From positions 1 through 8,691 of the forward strand of contig DJFP01000088.1 of the NCBI GenBank assembly GCA_002432565.1: DNA of 8,691 bases, given 5' to 3'. Below, in pieces: positions 1 to 5,189 of the stretch. A program made the position numbers and the translations under genes. The stretch's first letter is position 1, and each line of letters opens with the position of its first letter. The DNA comes from Flavobacteriales bacterium UBA5869 (GTDB taxonomy: Bacteria; Bacteroidota; Bacteroidia; Flavobacteriales_D; Crocinitomicaceae). Under the pieces are notes generated by a model. It did not search any database. It was not told the origin of the DNA and saw only the letters and a list, made by a program, of their open reading frames with translations.

Positions 1-2
1 AT

Positions 3-116
3 GAGCTGGAAGCGCTCATTGTACCCGTAACGGGAGACTACTCGACTGAATTTATCATAGAAATCAAGAAACTCTACGAATTGAAACCATTCGTGGAGCA
101 TTTGCTTGTTGCTTAA
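3..116 (+). CDS. C-terminal tail of an unrecognised protein (5' end outside window)
   Basis: An open frame enters from the left edge and gives 37 residues, beginning ELEALIVPVTG and ending FVEHLLVA, before a TAA stop at 114-116. The other two plus-strand frames hit stops at the very start of the window. The composition, alternating hydrophobic and charged residues with a helical EIKKLYELK stretch, looks like a genuine protein C-terminus rather than random translation. I do not recognise a family. It could be the end of an element-encoded or host gene. It lies about 280 bp upstream of the next gene, so it is probably not in the same operon. Confidence 0.45.
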   Translation, partial: ELEALIVPVTGDYSTEFIIEIKKLYELKPFVEHLLVA

Positions 117-239
117 ATTCTGGAGAAATGGTGTTCAGTCCTTTGTTTGTCTAATCTAAACATTCCCTAACGGGTATTGAACAACTAAGAATAAGATTTA
201 CAAAGATGGGGAGAATTAGAAACGAATAGAGAATAAAAG

Positions 240-273
240 AAAAATCCCAAACGCCTAAGCATTCAGGATTTTT
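240..273 (-). terminator. Hairpin with flanking A/T tracts, probable bidirectional terminator
   Basis: A perfect 8-bp inverted repeat pairs AAAAATCC (240-247) with GGATTTTT (266-273) across an 18-nt loop. Read on the minus strand, the stem ends GGGATTTTTC and runs into TTTTATTC, which fits a Rho-independent terminator for a transcript starting at the minus-strand promoter near 311-318. Read on the plus strand it is also followed by a T-rich stretch, so it could end transcription of the left-edge gene. The stem is A/T-rich and the U-tract is interrupted, so efficiency is uncertain. Confidence 0.45.
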
Positions 274-305
274 ACTTTCTACGAAAGGTGGAAGCCCGTT
301 CGCAG
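240..305 (-). ncRNA. Candidate small RNA, about 65 nt
   Basis: Between the minus-strand -7 box (318-311) and the terminator-like hairpin (240-273) lies a short sequence with its own secondary structure. CTTTC (275-279) pairs with GAAAG (283-287) across a 3-nt loop, and the first transcribed bases contain CCCC and GGG runs that could also pair. The only open frame reading through it is a 25-codon ATG frame that overlaps the terminator, so a peptide is unlikely. Promoter plus structured body plus terminator is the signature of an independent small RNA. An abandoned leader of a deleted gene would look the same. I see no tRNA fold and no known RNA family. Confidence 0.35.
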
Positions 306-310
306 GGGTG

Positions 311-343
311 CAAAGATAATAATAAAGTCGGTTTGCTGAACAA
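311..343 (-). promoter_or_regulatory. Bacteroidota-type promoter on the minus strand
   Basis: On the minus strand, 318-311 reads TATCTTTG, a perfect match to the Bacteroidota primary sigma -7 element TAnnTTTG. A TTG at 343-341 could serve as the -33 element, with a 22-nt spacer that is slightly long. No protein gene follows. The predicted transcript would start near 304 (CACCCCTGCGAACGGGC) and meet the hairpin at 240-273 about 65 nt later. Confidence 0.55.
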
Positions 344-397
344 TCGACTGAAATTAACAGAGAAATACAGTTTATAAACAACTACAAATTAAACATC

Positions 398-649
398 ATG
401 GGACTACCAAAAGGAAGAACAAACAATTTGAAAGGGAGACCGAAAGGGAGTAAGAACCGAAGCGGAAAAGACCTTCTTGAATCATTGAATGAAATCATTG
501 CGGACAACTTGGATTCGTTCAAAAATGACGTAGCAGATTTACCCTCACAAGAGCGAATTAATGTAATGTTAAGGCTGTTTGACTTCGTTGTACCGAAAAC
601 GCAATCATTGGTTGCAACTGAATCAAACGGTCAGGAGTCAAGTACCTAA
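398..649 (+). CDS. Small basic AT-hook-like protein of the GRPKGSKN (DUF5681-like) type
   Basis: This 83-residue protein opens with a basic, glycine-rich tract. LPKGRTNNLKGRPKGSKNR (about residues 3-21) contains a GRP core typical of minor-groove AT-hooks. An acidic/hydrophobic helical part follows (residues 24-67, DLLESLNEIIADNL and INVMLRLFDFVVPK). Small proteins with this architecture (a KGRPKGSKN start, then ERI..L..L...V.PK) are widespread in Bacteroidota prophages and mobile elements; I recall them as DUF5681-like and cannot confirm it here. The likely role is DNA binding, but the partner and target are unknown. The start ATG follows an A-rich leader with no Shine-Dalgarno sequence, which is normal for this phylum. 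It precedes the next gene by 48 nt and may be cotranscribed with it. Confidence 0.7.
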   Translation: MGLPKGRTNNLKGRPKGSKNRSGKDLLESLNEIIADNLDSFKNDVADLPSQERINVMLRLFDFVVPKTQSLVATESNGQESST

Positions 650-697
650 CGGTTTGTCAGAATTTCGGCTTATAATTGTGATGAAAATAATTGGAGT

Positions 698-1096
698 ATG
701 GATATTGACAATGAAGCTGTTTTGGAAAGAATGAAGGATGCTGGATTGTATCGTGATTTGAAAAACCGATTATACAAACTTGCACTTGCAGAATTTGAAA
801 AATCAAAAGTCAAATTTCAATCAGAATTTAAGCTCGGTATAAATCGTCCAATTCCAATTGGATATGTTGGGGTGCGAGAATTGGTTGATATTGACGTAAA
901 GGATTGGGAACTTGGAATGCGCAATGAGCGGTTCTTTTGGATTGACTGCGACGGGAATAAATCGGACTACTTTGATGACAAATGGGACGTGTACCACAAT
1001 GCAAAATTGAATCTTCCGCATAGAGATTCGTTAACCGAGGATGAACTTGATTTGATAGAACGATTTGACCTTAATTTTGGGCAAAAAGGGGAATAG
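698..1096 (+). CDS. Hypothetical acidic protein, 132 aa
   Basis: This predicted cytosolic protein has no signal peptide and no membrane segment. The N-terminal third is helical and charged (VLERMKDAGLYRDLKNRLYKLALAEFEK read in pieces around residues 9-36). The middle is rich in D, W and F (KDWELG, FFWIDCDG and FDDKWDVYHNAK around residues 68-102). The C-terminus is an acidic helix (SLTEDELDLIERFDLNFG). I recognise no family and see no catalytic motif. An upstream ATG at 681 is in another frame and stops quickly, so 698 is the first usable start. The gene converges with the CoiA-like gene, with only 3 nt between the two stop codons, so there is no space for a separate terminator. It could be a small partner or an immunity-type protein, but nothing in the sequence decides this. 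Confidence 0.6.
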   Translation: MDIDNEAVLERMKDAGLYRDLKNRLYKLALAEFEKSKVKFQSEFKLGINRPIPIGYVGVRELVDIDVKDWELGMRNERFFWIDCDGNKSDYFDDKWDVYHNAKLNLPHRDSLTEDELDLIERFDLNFGQKGE

Positions 1097-1099
1097 TAT

Positions 1100-2083
1100 T
1101 TATCTAGGTGATAGACCTCCTTTGAAAGCCCTGTTTTCTCCGATAGTTACTCCATTTTCAGTCAGAAGTGCATCAAATTTTGAGGCAACATGTCCAATAC
1201 AATGAATACTTAATTTAGGGTAAATTGTTTCTCTGTTGTCGTATTGCTCTTGTGTTCCTTCGTAGGTTTCATTTGTACTTACAAAGTACTGGCATCTCTC
1301 ACAATTATGAAGTGTAATGTCATATTCGGTTTTAAACAGAGGACATTTATAAACATCCTGAGCCTTACCATAGACTTTTTTTTCAGTCATATTTGCAAAA
1401 ATGAATTCACGGACGGTTGATTTTCTTTGACCAGATTCCGTTTTCTTTTGATTTATTGCTTTGTTATTAAACCATTTCATTCTGCTAATATTTCCATAGC
1501 GAAGAACTCTTTTCAACTCCTCTTTTTGCAATGTACGGTCAATATCTGATAAGTCAATCTCTAAACTTGTGACATTCAAACTCTTTATTTTATTGGCTTT
1601 AATATCGTCAATAAAGTGTGTAACGGCGATTTCAACATGAATTTGTCTGTTATTTACTACACCGATTAAATCGGGTTTAATTCCGTTTTGATGCTTTTCA
1701 ATAAAAATCTTATCGAAAACAATTTTGACAGGAGTAATTTTTTCTTTGGGATAGTCTTCATTCCATTTGTGATAGGTGTAATCTCTTGGAGAATTACCTA
1801 ATTCAAAGGTGTGCTTCGGAACTGTCAGTTCACCAAGTTCGTTTATTATTTCTTTAGCCCAATAGTGAATCATGGTCTCATAATAGTTCCTGCAATCACT
1901 TAAACTTTGATGTTGAAAGTGATGTGCCTTTTTGTTTTTGGGATTATTGTAGGCGATAAGCGGTTGTTTGCAAGATGGACAAATACAATTGCATTTGATG
2001 CCATTCTCAACCTCATCAATGTGAACTGGAATACCATCACGCAGAGCATCAGTAAAATCGGTCGTTTTGTGATGATTCTCCAT
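1100..2083 (-). CDS. CoiA-like protein: zinc cluster, PD-(D/E)XK-like core, second Cys cluster
   Basis: This is a 327-residue protein resembling the competence-protein CoiA family, which links an N-terminal zinc ribbon to a restriction-endonuclease-like fold. The N-terminal cluster CNCICPSC (31-38) is followed by KKAHHFQH (51-58) and C64, the usual CoiA zinc-site pattern. The nuclease-like core has KPDLIGVV (D138), then IHVEIAVTH (E151) and LEIDLS (174-179). The canonical lysine after the second acid is replaced (E-I-A), so catalysis may rely on H156 or nearby lysines, or may be lost. A C-terminal cluster comprises C247, CERC (261-264) and C295. The likely role is binding or cutting nucleic acid; in natural transformation CoiA acts on incoming DNA, but no other competence genes are here. 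The gene starts 5 nt after the HEPN gene stops, so both belong to one operon. Confidence 0.72.
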   Translation of the reverse strand: MENHHKTTDFTDALRDGIPVHIDEVENGIKCNCICPSCKQPLIAYNNPKNKKAHHFQHQSLSDCRNYYETMIHYWAKEIINELGELTVPKHTFELGNSPRDYTYHKWNEDYPKEKITPVKIVFDKIFIEKHQNGIKPDLIGVVNNRQIHVEIAVTHFIDDIKANKIKSLNVTSLEIDLSDIDRTLQKEELKRVLRYGNISRMKWFNNKAINQKKTESGQRKSTVREFIFANMTEKKVYGKAQDVYKCPLFKTEYDITLHNCERCQYFVSTNETYEGTQEQYDNRETIYPKLSIHCIGHVASKFDALLTENGVTIGENRAFKGGLSPR

Positions 2084-2088
2084 TCTTT

Positions 2089-3711
2089 TTAGTCTTGTTT
2101 CACTAGTTCCTCTCTACAACAATAAGCGAAGCTGAATATTGATGCTCTAACCAATTGTAGCAAATGAAATACTTTATCTTCGAATTCCTCTATTGTAATT
2201 GTTTTTGAAAACAAGTCAGCTCCTAAAACTTCTTGTTCATTTGAATCTTTTGGGATTAAGGAAAAAACGTCATGCTCCAATTGATTTCTCCATTGCTTGT
2301 AAAAATTAAACTCACCATTGTGGTTACTTAAATCGCATGCAATGCTGTATAACGCTGTTAAATGAATATTCTGTACTTCATTAAAATTTTCCCAACGACC
2401 ATTTGGAGCTTTTGGATTCCTCCAGAAACTTTCGAAATAAACATTTTCATTATTGGACTTTTTCAAATCAAATAGATAAAGAATTCCCTGTGCTATTTTA
2501 TCAAGAATTCCAAAGCACATTCGAAAGCTAATTCTAATCTTTTCGCTTTGTACACCATAAATTATCTCGTGGACACCAAAATCTTGATAAAAAATTATGT
2601 CCTCTGTTTTCGAAGTTTTGAATTCGTATAACTGTCTTCTGGCAAAAGAAAACTCAGATTTTATTCTGTTTAAAAGATGTTCAAGTTCGACTATTTTGTT
2701 ATCTGTAACATTAAACCCTACATACCCAATCATCAAGTCCTCTGCTTTAGCTCCATCGCAATTACAGTATAAGCTATGCTCGGATAAAGACAGAAAATTG
2801 TTCAGGTAAAATTTCAGTTCCTTAGAATGGGCTTCAAATTCCTGTTGATTTAATTCAAGTTCATCGCCAACTCTCCCTAAATCAAAATTGTTTTCAGTTA
2901 GAAATTTTTCACATGCACCAATACCATAGTGAACTGACTGTTCAATATCTATTGGTAAAGTTGGGTTTTGAAGTAGTGCTTTTTTGTAAAGGTTGTAGAT
3001 TTCGACAACTAAAGAAATAGAAATTCCCCCATGTGTTCTCCGAATCATAAAATTCAAAGTCTCTGCTTTTGAAATTAATGCCTCTGGAAAATCGGGATTC
3101 TGTTTTAGAACTATGTCAAGGTATTGTAGTGATTCTACGATTCGACATGACCAATTCAAATTGTTCGAAAGGTTTGTCAGGACTTTAGTAGACAAATTAT
3201 CAATAGAATTCAAATCAATTAGCTTAAACGCTTTAAGATAGGATTGTTTTGCGCTGAATAAATCACCTTTAGCTTGTTCAGGTGTTATGAACCAACTCTG
3301 ATTTAAAGGTGTTGCAATTTTGTGTAAAGCGTGGTAGGCATTTGCTATGTTATATTCTATACTGCACTCGTTAAATAGCTCTTTAAGAAGACTTCTTTTA
3401 TCCTGAATTATTTGCAATCCAATTTCCACACAAGTCTTATTTCTTGACTCTTCACCCAAATCAATATATAAACCTGCAATTTCCATTAAATGAGGTAAAT
3501 TCACATGACTTTCATGCAATACAAAATCATTGTACTCATTAGCTAGGAGTGCTTCTAATTCTGAATATTTTCCTTTATTCAATAATGAATTTCCTTTTTG
3601 ACTTAACGATTCAATTGATGTAAGAATACCAGATTCTTTTGAAATACTCTCATCGTTCATGTGGTTAGAATTATCACCCATTCTGAATAATTTATTTATC
3701 CAAGATAACAA
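2089..3711 (-). CDS. TPR-like protein with C-terminal LA2681-type HEPN domain, putative RNase effector
   Basis: This is a 540-residue cytosolic protein. Residues about 30-270 form an alpha-helical, TPR-like array (LLNKGKYSELEALL at 43-56, SAKQSYLKAFKLI at 153-165, YLDIVLKQNPDFPEALISKA at 197-216, NLYKKALLQNP at 240-250). The C-terminal third has the layout I associate with the LA2681 HEPN family: FRMCFGILDKIAQGILYLFDL (396-416, in part), a W-rich loop (FWRNPKAPNGRWENF), helices, and the HEPN signature RNQLEH (R475 to H480, R-x4-H) in KQWRNQLEHDVF. HEPN domains with intact Rx4-6H are usually metal-independent RNases found in toxin-antitoxin and anti-phage systems. The TPR part would sense or bind a partner. 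The start at 3711 is chosen as the first ATG; Met11 and Met18 are alternatives. It is the first gene of the minus-strand operon, divergent from the ABC-3C operon. Confidence 0.75.
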   Translation of the reverse strand: MLSWINKLFRMGDNSNHMNDESISKESGILTSIESLSQKGNSLLNKGKYSELEALLANEYNDFVLHESHVNLPHLMEIAGLYIDLGEESRNKTCVEIGLQIIQDKRSLLKELFNECSIEYNIANAYHALHKIATPLNQSWFITPEQAKGDLFSAKQSYLKAFKLIDLNSIDNLSTKVLTNLSNNLNWSCRIVESLQYLDIVLKQNPDFPEALISKAETLNFMIRRTHGGISISLVVEIYNLYKKALLQNPTLPIDIEQSVHYGIGACEKFLTENNFDLGRVGDELELNQQEFEAHSKELKFYLNNFLSLSEHSLYCNCDGAKAEDLMIGYVGFNVTDNKIVELEHLLNRIKSEFSFARRQLYEFKTSKTEDIIFYQDFGVHEIIYGVQSEKIRISFRMCFGILDKIAQGILYLFDLKKSNNENVYFESFWRNPKAPNGRWENFNEVQNIHLTALYSIACDLSNHNGEFNFYKQWRNQLEHDVFSLIPKDSNEQEVLGADLFSKTITIEEFEDKVFHLLQLVRASIFSFAYCCREELVKQD

Positions 3712-3772
3712 TTCTTTTGGTTGAAAATCTGAAAATATTGGAAAGAAGAAGAGTGAGTAGAAGTTAAACCGA

Positions 3773-3789
3773 GTGTCTTAAAATGACAC
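3773..3789. promoter_or_regulatory. Dyad-symmetric putative operator in the divergent control region
   Basis: GTGTC (3773-3777) and GACAC (3785-3789) form an inverted repeat with a 7-nt A/T-rich spacer, between the divergent HEPN and ABC-3C operons. The size and spacing fit a homodimeric regulator, but no regulator gene is visible in the window. The dyad overlaps the start of the GCACAAA repeat. Five-base arms can occur by chance, so this is tentative. Confidence 0.25.
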
Positions 3790-3825
3790 AAAATGCACAA
3801 ATTTTCATTCTTTGAGAACCAATTG
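3787..3825. repeat. Left copy of the ~40-bp direct repeat flanking the ABC-3C operon
   Basis: This copy carries CACAAAATGCACAAATTT, then CATTCTTT, GAGAA and AATTG. By hand alignment it matches 7185-7225 at 33 of 39 aligned positions, with one 2-nt gap. Each copy begins with two tandem CACAAA units. It lies 81 nt upstream of the first ABC-3C gene. Read on the other strand, the motif (AAATTTGTGC..TTGTG) resembles T/G-rich intergenic repeats that I recall being common in Bacteroidota genomes. Confidence 0.5.
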
Positions 3826-3839
3826 TTTGTAACATTTTT

Positions 3840-3880
3840 TTTGATTTATCGTATAAATCACGGCATAGATTTTATATTTA
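3840..3880 (+). promoter_or_regulatory. Weak candidate promoter for the ABC-3C operon
   Basis: TATATTTA (3873-3880) matches the Bacteroidota -7 box TAnnTTTG except at the last base and lies 26 nt upstream of the first ATG at 3906. The nearest TTTG (3840-3843) is 29 nt further upstream, which is too far for a standard -33 element. The operon's promoter is probably in this stretch, but the exact elements are uncertain. Confidence 0.25.
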
Positions 3881-3905
3881 CGAACAATTTAAAACAACCA
3901 CATTC

Positions 3906-4094
3906 ATGAATTCCCAAATCCTCGATATAATCCAAACTATTTGCTCAGTACTAGGCTTGATTGTCAGCTTATATGTTGCCTCAAATGTGATTTCCATAAA
4001 GAAGTCGTTCAATACCGACAATTCCAATAAGGTTAAGCAGGAAAAAAATAAGGTTAAGAATGGTGATATTGCAGGAAGGGACATTCATAAATAA
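3906..4094 (+). CDS. Small single-span membrane protein ending in a GDIAGRD motif; first gene of the ABC-3C operon
   Basis: This 62-residue protein has a hydrophobic segment at about residues 8-31 (ILDIIQTICSVLGLIVSLYV and onward), then a lysine/asparagine-rich hydrophilic tail. The tail repeats NKVK (42-45 and 48-51) and ends NGDIAGRDIHK (52-62). Positive charges after the span suggest that the tail is cytoplasmic. Its stop overlaps the next gene's start by 1 nt (TAATG), so translation is probably coupled. The terminal motif reappears at residues 20-30 of the next protein. I recognise no named family. Its position and motif suggest that it recruits the ABC-3C CTD protein to the membrane, or is itself a membrane-perturbing effector released or assembled through the motif. 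This role is inferred. Confidence 0.65.
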   Translation: MNSQILDIIQTICSVLGLIVSLYVASNVISIKKSFNTDNSNKVKQEKNKVKNGDIAGRDIHK

Positions 4095-4681
4095 TGGAAG
4101 GCGAAAATCAAAATAACGAACTCATTCGTCAAGAAGGAAATGAGATTACAAATGGAGATTTGGCAGGTAGAGATGTCAATAAACAAACGTATCAAATTGG
4201 CAGAATCCCTTTTTCAGGTCAGAACACTTTGTTAAATCTCTATGAAAAGTTGAAAGCTGAGGAAAACGAAGTATTTACAGAAATTGTGGATGAACTAATG
4301 CATTTCAAAAATCACGCAAGCAATACTCCTTTTATTGGACTGGAAGCTAAATTGGAATCGGGTAATAGAACAGTATACCTGCAATTTGCGGAAGTAGCAA
4401 AAGAGAAATTCACAAAGAAAATGATGAAAAATGAGCATTCTGAAACTGCTCAATATATCTACGCATTTTTACTTGCGAAAGTGTATTCTCGTTTTCAAAC
4501 GAGCATTTATCCGAGGTTATCCGAAGGGCATCCAGATACTTTTATTACAAGCCTAATTTTGGAGACGATTATCAACCCGTTGGAAGACTTGCTAGGAGAA
4601 AACCTATTGCGATTGTATGAAGATGAGATTCACGGAATGATATATTTTTTAACTGGAAACTGCCATATCAAGTGGAATTAG
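4094..4681 (+). CDS. ABC-three-component system CTD-type protein with N-terminal GDLAGRD motif
   Basis: This is a 195-residue cytosolic protein. NGDLAGRDVNK lies at residues 20-30 and a short linker follows. An alpha-helical domain then contains LNLYEKLKAEE (47-57), FIGLEAKLESG (80-90), SETAQYIYAFLLAKVYSRF (116-134) and the C-terminal signature YFLTGNCHIKWN (184-195). I recognise this combination (a [V/L]AGRD start, an SETAQ-IYA-LL-K-YS core and a YFLTGNCHI-W end) as the CTD partner of ABC-3C conflict systems. Those systems couple an SMC/Rad50-like ATPase and a middle component to a variable module. I cannot name the exact CTD subfamily. It overlaps the upstream membrane-protein gene by 1 nt and ends 1 nt before the middle-component gene. 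Confidence 0.8.
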   Translation: MEGENQNNELIRQEGNEITNGDLAGRDVNKQTYQIGRIPFSGQNTLLNLYEKLKAEENEVFTEIVDELMHFKNHASNTPFIGLEAKLESGNRTVYLQFAEVAKEKFTKKMMKNEHSETAQYIYAFLLAKVYSRFQTSIYPRLSEGHPDTFITSLILETIINPLEDLLGENLLRLYEDEIHGMIYFLTGNCHIKWN

Positions 4682-4682
4682 T

Positions 4683-5189
4683 ATGTTAATCTACAATCAA
4701 GCATACGACTTATACCATACAGTATTCCGAATACTGCAAATTCTCAATAATTACAAGGGGGAAGATATGGAGGTTGAGAAACTCCGCATTCTGGATTTTT
4801 ATCTAGCATTTCCATCAGAACTACTAGACATACAATCTTTCAAAGGGTTCACGAAACATAGAAAGATGCTTGAAAACAAACGTAATAGTTACGAGCGAGT
4901 ACTTGATAGAAAACGACTGTTCATTAAGATGGAAAACATTCAGATTTCAGCAATAAAGGCTCTTATCTCTTTTGGTATTATTGATGCGAAAAAATTTAAA
5001 CAGGGTAAAGTTAAACGAACGGATTTAGAAATTCATTTGGATTTACTTACCCGTATACAGGAAGCAAACAAAAGCAATCAGGAGTTGGTTGACCTGATAA
5101 CGGAATCTTTGGCTAACATGAATCTTTATGGGCATTTGGGGTTAAAACATAGAACTGACCTAATAGAATTTAATTATGATGCAGTTTAA
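4683..5189 (+). CDS. ABC-three-component system middle component (MC5-like)
   Basis: This is a 168-residue protein matching the pattern of ABC-3C middle components: MLIYNQAYDLYHTVFRILQI at the N-terminus, then KLRILDFYLAFPSEL (33-47), a basic stretch KHRKMLENKRNSYERV (58-73), MENIQISAIKALISFGIID (83-101) and a terminal NLYGHLGLKHRTDL (147-160). The order suggests small alpha-helical, winged-helix-like packing that bridges the CTD protein and the ATPase. I recall the YN-(P/Q)-(F/Y)D and LRILDFYL-FP motifs from middle component 5, so that subtype is a moderate-confidence guess. No catalytic residues are evident. The gene follows the CTD gene after 1 nt and overlaps the ATPase gene by 14 nt, so expression is coupled and the proteins probably form a complex. 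Confidence 0.75.
   Translation: MLIYNQAYDLYHTVFRILQILNNYKGEDMEVEKLRILDFYLAFPSELLDIQSFKGFTKHRKMLENKRNSYERVLDRKRLFIKMENIQISAIKALISFGIIDAKKFKQGKVKRTDLEIHLDLLTRIQEANKSNQELVDLITESLANMNLYGHLGLKHRTDLIEFNYDAV

Noticed and set aside
168..177. CCC-TAAC-GGG hairpin as a terminator for the left-edge gene
   Set aside because: The stem is only 3 bp with no T-tract; the hairpin at 240-273 is the better candidate.
240..305. tRNA on the minus strand after the TATCTTTG promoter
   Set aside because: There is no T-loop (TTCRA) or anticodon arm, and the sequence ends in a terminator after about 65 nt.
151..381. 76-codon minus-strand open frame near the left edge
   Set aside because: It overlaps the promoter and terminator hairpin of the candidate small RNA, starts upstream of that promoter, and its composition looks like random translation.
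1907..2092. 61-codon plus-strand open frame opposite the CoiA-like gene start
   Set aside because: It is antisense to the conserved N-terminal zinc-cluster coding region and has no start context or family match.
3787..3803. Possible CRISPR or iteron array from tandem GCACAAA units
   Set aside because: Only two units occur at each site, there are no regular spacers, and there are no Cas or replication-initiator genes.
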